A DNA stretch of 64,000 nucleotides, taken from assembly GCF_004923315.1 (NCBI RefSeq), contig NZ_CP039645.1, positions 167,001 to 231,000 of the forward strand, in the 5' to 3' direction. The notes beneath the pieces are model-generated. The model was given only the letters and a program-made list of their open reading frames with translations. It made no database searches and was not told where the DNA came from. This DNA comes from Azospirillum sp. TSA2s (GTDB taxonomy: Bacteria > Pseudomonadota > Alphaproteobacteria > Azospirillales > Azospirillaceae). The translations under genes were made by a program, and so were the position numbers. Below are positions 1 to 8,057 of the stretch, one piece after another; the stretch's first letter is position 1, and each line of letters starts with the position of its first letter.

Positions 1-535
1 AGGCGGCGGCCAGCGCCCCCGCCGCGAAGTCGCCGACGGGAATGCTGGGGCGGGACGGCGGGCGGCTCCAATGTCCGGGAAGCCCGAGCGCGCCGGCCGC
101 CGCCATGATGTTGATGTCGTGGGCCGGACGGTCCCGCGCCGGTCCCGACTGGCCGAAGCTGGAGACGGAGCAGTAGACGATCCGCGGGTTCAGGGCGCTG
201 AGCGTCGCATAGCCGATGCCCAGCCGGTCGGCGACGCCGGGCCGGCTGGATTCGATCACCACGTCGGCCCAGCCCGTCAGCCGCGCCACGATGGGCTCGG
301 CTGACGGGTCCTTGAGGTCGAGGGCCAGGCTACGCTTGCCTCGGTTGACCGCCGCGAACATTGCCGGCTGATAGCTGCGGGCGCTGTCGCCGCCGGGCGG
401 CTCGACCTTCACGACGCTGGCGCCCAGATCGGCCAGCACCGTGGAGATGAAGGGACCCGGCAGCAGGGCTGAGAAATCGACCACCCTGGTGCCGGCCAGC
501 GGACACCAGATTCGGGACGACTGGTCGGATGTCAT
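1..535 (-). CDS. CaiB/BaiF-type CoA-transferase (class III), 3' end cut by window
   Basis: The first 178 residues of a class III (formyl-CoA transferase-like) CoA-transferase are visible. The protein begins MTSDQSSRIWCPLAGTRVVD. It carries the family's N-terminal nucleotide-binding pattern (VVDFSALLPGPFISTVLADLGA, written here only in outline), then a VKVEPP strand, an NRGKRSLALDLK segment, and NPRIVYCSVSSFGQSGP. Family members move CoA between carboxylic acids, forming a mixed anhydride on an aspartate about residue 170. The aspartate in PAHDINIM near residue 150 is the candidate. It is the last visible gene of the minus-strand acyl-CoA/TRAP series, separated from dctP by a repeat element, so it may be read through from upstream or have its own promoter. 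The substrate cannot be told from sequence. The start at 535 is the first ATG before the conserved N-terminus. Confidence 0.85.
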   Translation of the reverse strand, partial: MTSDQSSRIWCPLAGTRVVDFSALLPGPFISTVLADLGASVVKVEPPGGDSARSYQPAMFAAVNRGKRSLALDLKDPSAEPIVARLTGWADVVIESSRPGVADRLGIGYATLSALNPRIVYCSVSSFGQSGPARDRPAHDINIMAAAGALGLPGHWSRPPSRPSIPVGDFAAGALAAA

Positions 536-614
536 CGGCTTTCCTGTGAAGCGGGGCGGGGATCAGGTCCAGGGCAATCGCATTCGAGATCACAGGTTCC
601 CGGACAGGGACTTC

Positions 615-699
615 CGTCATCCCCGCGAAGGAGGGGATCCAGAAAACGCTTTTGGGAAGCGGCTTAGATGGCTGGATTCCCGCCTTCGCGGGAATGGCG
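615..699. repeat. Intergenic inverted repeat (REP-like palindrome, family 1)
   Basis: Two 28-base arms at 615-642 and 672-699 are inverted copies matching at about 24 positions, with a 29-base spacer. The outer words are CGTCATCCCCGCGAAGG and its inverse CCTTCGCGGGAATGGCG. This palindrome style is common between genes in many proteobacteria. It lies between dctP and the CoA-transferase gene and could act as an RNA-stabilising or attenuating hairpin. That role is inferred. Confidence 0.8.
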
Positions 700-760
700 G
701 GCTTCCCTGGACGGGATCGGGTTACCCAAATGCGATTGCCGTGGGATCAGGTCCGGGCGA

Positions 761-1822
761 TTATTTCCCGTCCTTCAACGCCTGCTGGAAGGCGGCAAGC
801 ACCTCGCTGCCGGGCAGGCGGCGCTTGTCCAGGTTGGCCGCCCATTCCTTGCTGACCGACGACAGCATGTCCTTCAGCTTCGCGCTTTCCGCTTCCGGCA
901 GATGGACCATGGTCACCCCGGCCTTCTTCAGCCGTTCGATGTCGTTGGCCTCGTCGTGGTCGGTCTTTTCGCAGGCGTTGTGGTTGATGGTCTCGGCGGC
1001 CTTGTCCATGGCGTCGCGGACGTCGGCGGGCAGCTGGTCCCACTTGCGCTTGCTGATCATGTAGGTGATGACGAAGCTGCCCAGATTCTCGCCGACGGTC
1101 GCCGATTTCACCGTGTTCTGCAGGTCGTATGACAGCACGCTGGAATGGGGGAACAGCATCCCGTCGACGGTGCCGCGCGACAGCGCCTCCATCACGTCGG
1201 GGGTCGGGATCTGCACCGGCACGGCGCCCATCTTGCGGATCGCCAGTTCCTTCGCGGCGCCGGTGGTGCGGATCTTCTTGCCCTTTACGACGTCGATGCC
1301 CTCGATCCCGGTCTTGCCCATGTAAAGCTGGTAGGGCGGCAGAACCATCGTCCACAGCACCCGCATGCCCGCCGGCCCGATCTCGCGCTTGTCGAGGATG
1401 CCGCCGGGCTTGACCAGCTGCCAGTAGGCGTTGGTGCCGGCGCAGGACGAGCTGAAGGCCTCCGGCAACTCGGCCACGGTGGACAGCGGCAGCTTGTCGG
1501 TCACGAAGGCCGGCGCGACATAGCCGATGTCGGCCACGCCGTTTTGCGTCAGGGACAGCAGGTCCTTGGCCTTGCCCAGCTGTTCGGCCGGGTAGTATTC
1601 GAAATCGACCTTGCCGTTGGTCAGGCGCTTGATCTCGTCCATCCAGGGCTTGGTGCCGTATTCGACGACATAATGGCCGGCGGGGAAGGAATCGGCGACG
1701 CGCAGCTTCGTCTGCTGGGCCGCCGCGGGCGCCGCCGAGACGGCAAGCGCGACGGCGGAGACCATGGGAAGGGCCATGGGAAGGGTGCGCGCGAACAGGG
1801 CCGTGACGGTGGTCGGCTTCAT
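761..1822 (-). CDS. dctP: TRAP transporter solute-binding protein (DctP family)
   Basis: Periplasmic receptor of a tripartite ATP-independent transporter, 353 residues, normal for the family. Residues 1-35 form a signal peptide ending APAAA before QQTKLRVADSF. The DctP core follows, with PAEQLGKAKDLLSLTQNGVADIG near 78-100. The conserved arginine that clamps the substrate carboxylate is in GKKIRTTGAA (about R185), followed by the LSRGTVDG turn at 214-221. Family members bind C4-dicarboxylates, keto acids, aromatic acids or other carboxylates; the exact ligand is unknown. It lies 46 bases downstream of dctM, in the order dctQ-dctM-dctP. Neighbouring CoA-transferases and acyl-CoA dehydrogenases suggest that the imported acid is activated with CoA. 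Confidence 0.93.
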   Translation of the reverse strand: MKPTTVTALFARTLPMALPMVSAVALAVSAAPAAAQQTKLRVADSFPAGHYVVEYGTKPWMDEIKRLTNGKVDFEYYPAEQLGKAKDLLSLTQNGVADIGYVAPAFVTDKLPLSTVAELPEAFSSSCAGTNAYWQLVKPGGILDKREIGPAGMRVLWTMVLPPYQLYMGKTGIEGIDVVKGKKIRTTGAAKELAIRKMGAVPVQIPTPDVMEALSRGTVDGMLFPHSSVLSYDLQNTVKSATVGENLGSFVITYMISKRKWDQLPADVRDAMDKAAETINHNACEKTDHDEANDIERLKKAGVTMVHLPEAESAKLKDMLSSVSKEWAANLDKRRLPGSEVLAAFQQALKDGK

Positions 1823-1868
1823 GGGTTTCCTCCGGAATTTCAGCGGGTTGTTGTCGTTTGGCCGCGGG

Positions 1869-3158
1869 TCAGTAGCGCATGGTCGACGGCAGCCATGTGA
1901 TGATCTGCGGAAAGGCGGTCAGCACCGCGATCAGGATCAGGTGCGCCACCACATGGGGCATCACGCCGGCGAAGATCTCCTCCAGCGGCCGGCCGGTGTA
2001 GCGGGCGACGACGAAGACATTCAGTCCCATCGGCGGGGTCACCATGCCGACCTCCGCGGTGATGACGACGATCACGCCGAACCAGACCGGGTCGAAGCCC
2101 AGCGAGAGTACGACCGGCAACACCACCGGCACGGTCAGGATCAGGATGGCGATCTGGTCCATGACGCAGCCCAGCAGCACATAGCCGAACAGGATCAGCG
2201 CCATGATCACCCACGGCGACACGTCGAGCGACCCGACCCAATGGACCAGGTCCTGGGTGATCTGCGTCAGGGTGAAGAAGGTCCCGAACACATGGGCGCC
2301 CAGCATGATCATCAGGATCATCGCGGTGGCATGGACCGCGCGGACCAGGGCGGCGCGCAGGGTCGCGGCGGTCAGGTTGCCCGAGCGCAGCGCCAGCAGG
2401 AACGCGCCGAAGGCGCCGATGCCCGCCGCCTCGGTCGGGGTGGCGATGCCGGCATAGATCGTCCCGGTGACGCCGGAGAACAGCAGGATCATCGCGCCGC
2501 ACACCTTCAGCGAGGCGATCTTCTCGCGCAGGGTATAGCTGCGGCCTGCGGGAGCGCGGCTGCGGTCCTGGATGACCAGCAGATAGACGGTCAGCACGAT
2601 GGTCAGCGTCACCAGGATGCCGGGGATGATGCCGCCGACCAGCAGCGCGCCGATGCTGACGTCGGCGATGATGCCGTAGAGCACCAGCGCGATGCTGGGC
2701 GGGATCAGCATCGCCAGCGTGCCGGAGATCGCCACCACGCCGCCGGCCAGCTTCGGCTCGTAGCCCTGTGCCAGCATGGCCGGGATCGAGGTGGAGGACA
2801 GCGTCGCCGCCGACGCCGTGCTGGAGCCGGAGATTGCGCCGAAGCCGGCGCCGGCCACCGCCGTCGCCATGCCCAGCCCGCCCGGCACCCGGCCGACCCA
2901 TTTGGCCGCGGCGGCGAACAGGTCGTTGGCGACCCCGCTGAGGATCACGAACTCCGCCATCAGGATGAACATCGGGATGGTGATCATCTCGTAGGAGTTG
3001 GCGGTGGAGAAGGGCACCGTTTCGAGGATGCCCATCACCATGTCGACACCGCCGATCATCAGCAGCCCGGCCGCGCCGGACACCGCCATGGCGAACGCCA
3101 CCGGCAGCCCGAAGGCCAGCATCAGGAAGAGTATGGAGATTCCGCCGAGCGCCACCAT
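1869..3158 (-). CDS. dctM: TRAP transporter large permease (DctM family)
   Basis: A 429-residue inner-membrane protein with about a dozen hydrophobic segments, the sodium-coupled transport subunit of the TRAP system. Recognisable family stretches are MVALGGISILFLMLAFGLP at the N-terminus, ETVPFSTANSYEMITIPMFILM, SGSSTASAATLSS, and the C-terminal TAEVGMVTPPMGLNVFV. The open frame runs further upstream, but the start at 3158 is chosen because its ATG overlaps the dctQ stop as TGATG and because DctM proteins begin at this point. Overlap implies translational coupling with dctQ. Confidence 0.95.
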   Translation of the reverse strand: MVALGGISILFLMLAFGLPVAFAMAVSGAAGLLMIGGVDMVMGILETVPFSTANSYEMITIPMFILMAEFVILSGVANDLFAAAAKWVGRVPGGLGMATAVAGAGFGAISGSSTASAATLSSTSIPAMLAQGYEPKLAGGVVAISGTLAMLIPPSIALVLYGIIADVSIGALLVGGIIPGILVTLTIVLTVYLLVIQDRSRAPAGRSYTLREKIASLKVCGAMILLFSGVTGTIYAGIATPTEAAGIGAFGAFLLALRSGNLTAATLRAALVRAVHATAMILMIMLGAHVFGTFFTLTQITQDLVHWVGSLDVSPWVIMALILFGYVLLGCVMDQIAILILTVPVVLPVVLSLGFDPVWFGVIVVITAEVGMVTPPMGLNVFVVARYTGRPLEEIFAGVMPHVVAHLILIAVLTAFPQIITWLPSTMRY

Positions 3159-3709
3159 CAGATGCGTTCCTCCAGATTGGGTGTGGAAACGTGTTCGGCG
3201 CCCTGGGCGCCGCCGAAGGCGTCCCGGAGGTGGGTCGCGGTCAGCAGAAGATTGCGGAGCGTCAGCAGAACGCCGCCGATGACGACGGGCACCAGCGCGA
3301 TCCAGGTCGGCCACAGATAGGCGCCGGACAGCGCCTCGTCGTTCTGCCAAGCGGAGAGGGAGCGCTGGAAGGCGAGCCAGCCGATCGCCGCCGTGACCAT
3401 GGCGGACAGCAGGTAACCGGCCGCCTCGCCGATATGGCGCATTGGGGCCGGCATGCTGCGCTGGAGGATGTCGATGCCGATATGGCCGTTCTCGCGCAGG
3501 GTGTCCGACACGCCGAAGAAGAACATCCCGACCATGAGGTACAGGGAGATCACGTCGTAGGACCATGCCAGCGGCATGGCGAAGAAATACCTCAGGACCA
3601 CGTCGGCCACGACGACCAGCATGATCAGCATCATGCAGGCCGCCGCGACCAGAGAGAAGACGTGGTCGACGGCGTCGAGGATGCCCGTCGGTCCGCGTGT
3701 CTTGCTCAT
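3158..3709 (-). CDS. dctQ: TRAP transporter small permease (DctQ family)
   Basis: A 183-residue protein with four hydrophobic helices, the small membrane subunit that pairs with DctM. Typical features are DVVLRYFFAMPLAWSYDV after the first helix and DTLRENGHIGIDIL between helices two and three. The start at 3709 (MSKTRGPTG) is preferred over an in-frame GTG nine bases upstream, because AGGGAGGT lies at proper distance only for the ATG. Its stop overlaps the dctM start. It begins 22 bases after the reductase gene, so the transporter appears to be part of the long acyl-CoA operon. Confidence 0.92.
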   Translation of the reverse strand: MSKTRGPTGILDAVDHVFSLVAAACMMLIMLVVVADVVLRYFFAMPLAWSYDVISLYLMVGMFFFGVSDTLRENGHIGIDILQRSMPAPMRHIGEAAGYLLSAMVTAAIGWLAFQRSLSAWQNDEALSGAYLWPTWIALVPVVIGGVLLTLRNLLLTATHLRDAFGGAQGAEHVSTPNLEERI

Positions 3710-3731
3710 GGCTGGCACCTCCCTCGATGTT

Positions 3732-4679
3732 TTATCGGCCGCCGTCCTGGACGAGCAGCACCGTTTTTCCCTTGTGCCGGCGGGCCAGCAGGTCCGCGGC
3801 GGCGGCCGGCATTTCCGCCCACGGGCGCCGGACGGCGATCTCCGCCGCCAGCCGACCCTCGGCGGCCAGAGTCAGCAGCAGGGACAGGCCGCGGGCGGCC
3901 GGCTCGCCGCTCTTGATCTCTTCGAAGACCGCGAGGCCGGTCACGGTCCGCGATCCGCTCATGTAGAAGGCGCGGGCGTCGATGGTGGTCTCGGGGCCGC
4001 CGGTGACGCCGAAGACGACGCAGATGCCGCCGGGCGCCAGCATGCCGAGCGACCGCGCCAGGGATGGTCCGCCGACGGATTCGACGATCAGGTCGAACGG
4101 TCCGAGGCTTGCGGCCTCGCCCTGATCCTCCGCCATCACCGCGGCATGGTGGGCACCGAAGCCGAGCGCCCGCGGCACGTCCCCGGCGGTGCGGACGATC
4201 GCGGTGACCCGCGCTCCGGCCTGCCGGGCCAGTTGGCAAGCGAAATGCCCGACGCCGCCGGTGGCGCCGGTGACCAGCACGCGCTTGCCCAGCAGGTCGC
4301 CGCCCCGCTTCAGCGCATACAGTGCCGTCAATCCGGCGACCGGCAGGCAGGCGGCCTGTTCCGTCGCCACCCCGTCGGGGATCGCCGCCAACTGGCGGAC
4401 CGGCACGGCGGCCAGTTCGGACCATGCGCCCGACGCCAGCAGTCCGGCGACCCTGGTCCCGGCGGCGGGGCCGGAGCCGTCGGCCGCTTGCCGTTCCACC
4501 ACGCCGGCCAGATCCCAGCCCGGCCTCGTCCCCGCCCGGGCGGACAGCGCCCGCGTCGCCTCGCCACGGTTGAGCGAGATCGCCTCCACCCGCACCAGCG
4601 CCTCCGACGGCTTCGGTTCGGGGGGCGGCACGTCCCGCACTGCGAAGACTCCTCCCGCCTCCATGACGATCGCTTGCAT
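3732..4679 (-). CDS. MDR-type zinc-independent alcohol dehydrogenase/quinone oxidoreductase
   Basis: A 315-residue medium-chain reductase. The N-terminal GroES-like half starts MQAIVMEAGGVFAVRDVPPPEP. The Rossmann half has the NADPH-binding pattern VLVTGATGGVGHFACQLARQ around residues 150-170. No GHE zinc-site motif or catalytic-zinc cysteine set is seen, which points to the quinone oxidoreductase/enoyl reductase branch. In this cluster it may reduce an enoyl- or keto-thioester intermediate; that is inference from context. The start was placed at 4679, 46 bases after the crotonase gene. The longer open frame upstream overlaps that gene and does not match the family. Confidence 0.85.
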   Translation of the reverse strand: MQAIVMEAGGVFAVRDVPPPEPKPSEALVRVEAISLNRGEATRALSARAGTRPGWDLAGVVERQAADGSGPAAGTRVAGLLASGAWSELAAVPVRQLAAIPDGVATEQAACLPVAGLTALYALKRGGDLLGKRVLVTGATGGVGHFACQLARQAGARVTAIVRTAGDVPRALGFGAHHAAVMAEDQGEAASLGPFDLIVESVGGPSLARSLGMLAPGGICVVFGVTGGPETTIDARAFYMSGSRTVTGLAVFEEIKSGEPAARGLSLLLTLAAEGRLAAEIAVRRPWAEMPAAAADLLARRHKGKTVLLVQDGGR

Positions 4680-4725
4680 GGCCCTATCCTCCCGTTCGGC
4701 GGTTTCCTGTGCGCAAGGGTGCGGG

Positions 4726-5526
4726 TCAGCGGCCGGTGAAGTGCGGGTCCCGCCGCTCCAGCAGGCCCGCCACGGCTTCGCGGTGATCGTCCGTCGCATG
4801 GGCGAGCGCCTGCATCGCGGCCGACATCTCCAGCAGGCTGTCCAGGTCGGCGTTGCGGCCCTGGCGCAGCAGGCGCCGCGTCATCCGCACAGCGTGCGGT
4901 GGGTTGGCGGCGATGCGGGCGGCGAGCGCCCGCGCCTCCGCCAGCAGATCGGCGTCTGGCACCACACGGGAGACCAGCCCGCAGGCCAGCGCCTCCCGCG
5001 CGTCGATGGCGTCGCCGGTCAGCGCCATCTCGCAGGCCTTGGAGAAGCCGACGACCCGCGGCAGGAACCAGGCGCCGCCGTCGCCGGGCACGATGCCGAC
5101 CTTGACGAAGCTTTCGGCGAAGCGGGCGCTTTCCCCGGCGATGCGCAGATCGCACATGCAGGCGAGGTCGCAGCCGGCACCGACGGCCGCCCCGTTCACC
5201 GCGGCGATGGTCGGCACCTCCATCGCCTCGATCAGCAGGGGAAGGCGCTGGATGCCGCGGCGGTAATTCAGCCGGGTCTGCGCCGGCAGCGGATCGTTGA
5301 GTCCGCCGGACGCCCCCATCTTCTTGAGGTTCCCGCCGGAGGAGAAGGCGGAGCCTGCACCGGTGATGATGATCGCGCGGGTGGCGTTGTCGGCGTCGAG
5401 CCGGGCCAGCGCGGCGATCAGCGTTTCCAGCACATCCTCGTCGGAGATCGGGTTGCGCTGTTCCGGCCGGTTCAGGGTCAGCGTGACGATGCCGTCCGCA
5501 TTCTCTTCAAGCACCGCGTCGGTCAT
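4726..5526 (-). CDS. Crotonase (enoyl-CoA hydratase/isomerase), PaaG-like
   Basis: A 266-residue crotonase-fold protein. The CoA and oxyanion-hole segments are seen as SAFSSGGNLKKMG near residue 60 and AAVNGAAVGAGCDLA near 110. The classic hydratase glutamate equivalent to Glu144 of rat crotonase appears replaced by Phe (FAESFVKVG), while the second glutamate is kept (KACEMALTGD). An aspartate follows in GIVPGDGG. This pattern and the ending REAVAGLLERRDPHFTGR resemble PaaG-type isomerases more than classical hydratases. The likely role is isomerising or hydrating an unsaturated acyl-CoA made by the adjacent dehydrogenases. Confidence 0.88.
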   Translation of the reverse strand: MTDAVLEENADGIVTLTLNRPEQRNPISDEDVLETLIAALARLDADNATRAIIITGAGSAFSSGGNLKKMGASGGLNDPLPAQTRLNYRRGIQRLPLLIEAMEVPTIAAVNGAAVGAGCDLACMCDLRIAGESARFAESFVKVGIVPGDGGAWFLPRVVGFSKACEMALTGDAIDAREALACGLVSRVVPDADLLAEARALAARIAANPPHAVRMTRRLLRQGRNADLDSLLEMSAAMQALAHATDDHREAVAGLLERRDPHFTGR

Positions 5527-5587
5527 GGCGGTCGGGTCCTTCCTGTTGTGTCTTCTCCGGCCCCTGGGTGTTCGCGCCGACGGTGGG

Positions 5588-6730
5588 TCAGCGCAGGCCG
5601 AGGCCGCGGGCGATGATGCCGCGCAGGATCTCGCGGGTGCCGCCGCGCAGCGAAAAGGCCGGGGCGTTGAGGATGGTGTGGGCCAGGACAGCGGCTAGTT
5701 CGGTGTCGGCCTGCAGCGACGGTTCCACCGACACGACGCCGCGGACGATCTCGGGGATCTCCTGCTCCACCAGGGCACCGAGATCCTTGACCAGTGCCGC
5801 CTGCAGCGCCGGGTTCTCGCCGTTCTGGAGCATGCCGGCCACCGAGCGGGACAGCCGCCGTAGCGTGACGAGGTGCGCGGTCAGCCGGCCGACGGCTTCC
5901 CTGGCGCGATCCGACGGGTCGTCGCCCAGCGCGCGCACCACTTCCACCAGCAGGGTGAAGGAGGACAGGAAGCGCTCCGGCCCGCTGCGTTCGAATGCCA
6001 GCTCGCCCATCACCTGGTTCCAGCCATCGCCCATCCGGCCGATCAGGGCGCTGTCCGGGATGAAGGCGTCCTCGAACACCACCTCGTTGAAGTGATGCTC
6101 GCCCGACAAATCGGCGATCGGGCGGATGGTGATCCCGGGCGTGTTCAGATCGACCAGCAGCTGGCTGGTGCCGCCCTGCCGTTCTTCCTGGCTGCCGGTG
6201 CGGCAGAACAGGATCATGTAGTGGGACTTGTGGGCGTAGGTGGTCCACAGCTTCGTGCCGGTGACGCGGAATCCGCCCTCGACCGGGGTGGCGCGGGTGC
6301 GCACCGCGGCAAGGTCGGATCCGGAATCAGGCTCGCTCATGCCGATGCAGAAGAAGCATTCGCCGGCGGCGATGCGCGGCAGGATCGTTTGGCGCTGCTC
6401 CTCGGTCCCGACCTTCAGCAGCAGCGGGCCGCTCTGGCGGTCGGCGATCCAGTGGGCCGCCACCGGCGCCCCGGCCGCGAGCATCTCCTCCAGCACGACA
6501 TAGCGTTCGAGCGCGCTGCGTTCGTGGCCGCCATAGGCCTTCGGCCAGGTCATGCCGATCCAGCCGCGCTCACCCAGCTTGCGGCTGAAGTCTGCGTCGA
6601 AGCCGCTCCAGGAGCGGGCACGGTCGCGCGGCTTGCGGGCGGCCAGTTCGGTGGCGAGGAAGTCGCGGACTTCGGCGCGCAGCCCCTCCACATCGGCGGG
6701 CGGAGGCGCGGGGAAGGTGAATGCGGTCAT
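5588..6730 (-). CDS. Acyl-CoA dehydrogenase family protein (subunit 1)
   Basis: A 380-residue flavoprotein of the acyl-CoA dehydrogenase fold. The beta-domain signature CFFCIGMSEPDSGSDLAAVRTRA is at about 130-150, with KLWTTYAHKS after it. The C-terminal helix normally carries the catalytic glutamate in an EGT triplet; here it reads LRGGTREILRGII, so that glutamate is a glycine. The activity may therefore depend on a base elsewhere or on the partner protein encoded 19 bases upstream. Paired acyl-CoA dehydrogenases of this sort form mixed tetramers in steroid side-chain degradation. The natural substrate is unknown. Confidence 0.88.
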   Translation of the reverse strand: MTAFTFPAPPPADVEGLRAEVRDFLATELAARKPRDRARSWSGFDADFSRKLGERGWIGMTWPKAYGGHERSALERYVVLEEMLAAGAPVAAHWIADRQSGPLLLKVGTEEQRQTILPRIAAGECFFCIGMSEPDSGSDLAAVRTRATPVEGGFRVTGTKLWTTYAHKSHYMILFCRTGSQEERQGGTSQLLVDLNTPGITIRPIADLSGEHHFNEVVFEDAFIPDSALIGRMGDGWNQVMGELAFERSGPERFLSSFTLLVEVVRALGDDPSDRAREAVGRLTAHLVTLRRLSRSVAGMLQNGENPALQAALVKDLGALVEQEIPEIVRGVVSVEPSLQADTELAAVLAHTILNAPAFSLRGGTREILRGIIARGLGLR

Positions 6731-6749
6731 CGTCGGGTGTCTCCGCTGC

Positions 6750-7820
6750 TCAGGCCGCCGTGATCATCGGCCACAAGCCGTCGGCGCCCGCGGCAATGGC
6801 GGCGTGTCCCAGGCGGCGGGACCATTCGGCGTCGTTGCCGAACTCGTCGCGCCAGGACCACAGGCGCCGGGTGAGGTGGTGGAGGCTGTGTTCGTGGGTG
6901 AAGCCGATGGCGCCATGGACCTGATGGGCGATGGCCGCCGCCACGCTCGCTGCCTCGCCGGTGCGCGCCTTGGCGACGGCAATGCGATGGTCGCCGACGG
7001 GTGCCGTGATGGCTTCCGCAGCCAGATCGGCGGCGGCAGAGGCGGCGGCCGTCTGGCCGGCCAGCACCGCGAGGGATTGCTGGATCGCCTGGAACTTGCC
7101 GATGGGCCGGCCGAACTGCGACCGCTCGCTGGCGTACTGCACCGTCATCTCCAGAACCCGCGCCAGCGCCCCGGCGATCTGGATGCTGCGCAGGGCGGCG
7201 CCGGCGGCGTGGAGGCCTTCCGGCGTGACACCGGCGGCGGGCGCCACCTGCGACGGCTCCAGCAGGCAGCCGAAGGTCAGGTCGTCGCGCGGCTCTCCGG
7301 CGAGGTTGTTGCCGGGCGCCACGTCGAAGCGGCCGGCGGGAACCAGCGCGACATGCGGCACGCCGGCGGCCTCGGCGACCACCACCACGTCTGACACCTT
7401 GCCGCCCCAGGGCACGCGGCGCGCCACCCCGGTCAGCCGCCAGCCGCCGTTTTCCGGCACAAGGGCGAGGGGATGGGCCGTCCGGCCGGCGGTGGTGGTC
7501 GGTGCGACCGACAGCGCACCGCCCGGCGAGTCGATGCCGGCGCCGGCCAGGAGGCGGTTCGCCAGCATCGTCTCGCCCAGCGGAAGCGGCAGCGCGAAGG
7601 CGGCGGCGACGCGGACCGCCGCCAGCGCTTCCACCGGGTCGATGCCGAAGCCGCCCTGGTCCTCCGGGACCAGCGCCAGCGGCAGGCCAAGCTCCTCCAC
7701 CGCGTTCCAGAGGTTGCCCGGCCACTCACCCGCTTCGGCGCGGGCCAGTTCATTGGGCGTGACGATGTTCTGGAACAGTCTGGTTGCCGTATCGACGAGG
7801 ATCCGACCGGTTTCGCTCAT
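6750..7820 (-). CDS. Acyl-CoA dehydrogenase family protein (subunit 2), first gene of operon
   Basis: A 356-residue acyl-CoA dehydrogenase-like protein, shorter and more divergent than its neighbour. The C-terminal family motif is clear as HQVHGAIGFTHEHSLHHLTRR (matching QxxGGxGYTxExxxxRxxR), but the middle FAD-contact region is poorly conserved. It looks like the smaller partner of a heteromeric dehydrogenase with the protein encoded next. It is the first gene of the minus-strand series. A 27-bp operator lies 33-59 bases upstream of its ATG, so the promoter of the whole operon should be here. Confidence 0.85.
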   Translation of the reverse strand: MSETGRILVDTATRLFQNIVTPNELARAEAGEWPGNLWNAVEELGLPLALVPEDQGGFGIDPVEALAAVRVAAAFALPLPLGETMLANRLLAGAGIDSPGGALSVAPTTTAGRTAHPLALVPENGGWRLTGVARRVPWGGKVSDVVVVAEAAGVPHVALVPAGRFDVAPGNNLAGEPRDDLTFGCLLEPSQVAPAAGVTPEGLHAAGAALRSIQIAGALARVLEMTVQYASERSQFGRPIGKFQAIQQSLAVLAGQTAAASAAADLAAEAITAPVGDHRIAVAKARTGEAASVAAAIAHQVHGAIGFTHEHSLHHLTRRLWSWRDEFGNDAEWSRRLGHAAIAAGADGLWPMITAA

Positions 7821-7852
7821 CTTCGTCCCCCCAGCTTTGCCGGTTCAAGATC

Positions 7853-7879
7853 GTTTCACTGTATGAAACGCCTTTTCAT
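7853..7879 (-). promoter_or_regulatory. Probable IclR-type compound operator, copy A
   Basis: Two overlapping dyads: GTTTCA-N5-TGAAAC at 7853-7869 and ATGAAA-N5-TTTCAT at 7863-7879. Read on the minus strand, the 27 bases match 8988-9014 on the plus strand at 23 positions. The site sits just before the acyl-CoA dehydrogenase operon. The adjacent IclR-family gene is the natural candidate to bind it; that is inferred. Confidence 0.7.
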
Positions 7880-7903
7880 TACCAAAACCGTACAGGGGGA
7901 TGG

Positions 7904-7920
7904 TTTGGTTGGCAACCAAA
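7904..7920. promoter_or_regulatory. Perfect inverted repeat upstream of the acyl-CoA operon
   Basis: TTTGGTT-GGC-AACCAAA is a perfect 7-base dyad with a 3-base centre, 24 bases upstream of operator copy A. It differs in sequence from copy A, so it may be bound by a second regulator or overlap an upstream promoter element. No partner copy was seen in the window. Nothing else was recognised between 7921 and 8057. Confidence 0.45.
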
Positions 7921-8057
7921 TTTGTTAGGGTCACCACCAATAGCCTGGGGCAGGCGGAGGCTGGGTGCTGCATATCCGAGCATGCAGGTGGCGGCATGCA
8001 GGCAAGGGGAGGCCTGCCCAACTGGACTGCTAAGCCGGTGGAAAATGGCGGGCTGGA

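Noticed and set aside
1764..3320. Long plus-strand open frame (518 codons) opposite dctM/dctQ
   Set aside because: It is a mirror of high-GC coding on the other strand. The product is Gln/His/Arg/Asp-rich with no domain, while the minus strand gives a clear TRAP permease.
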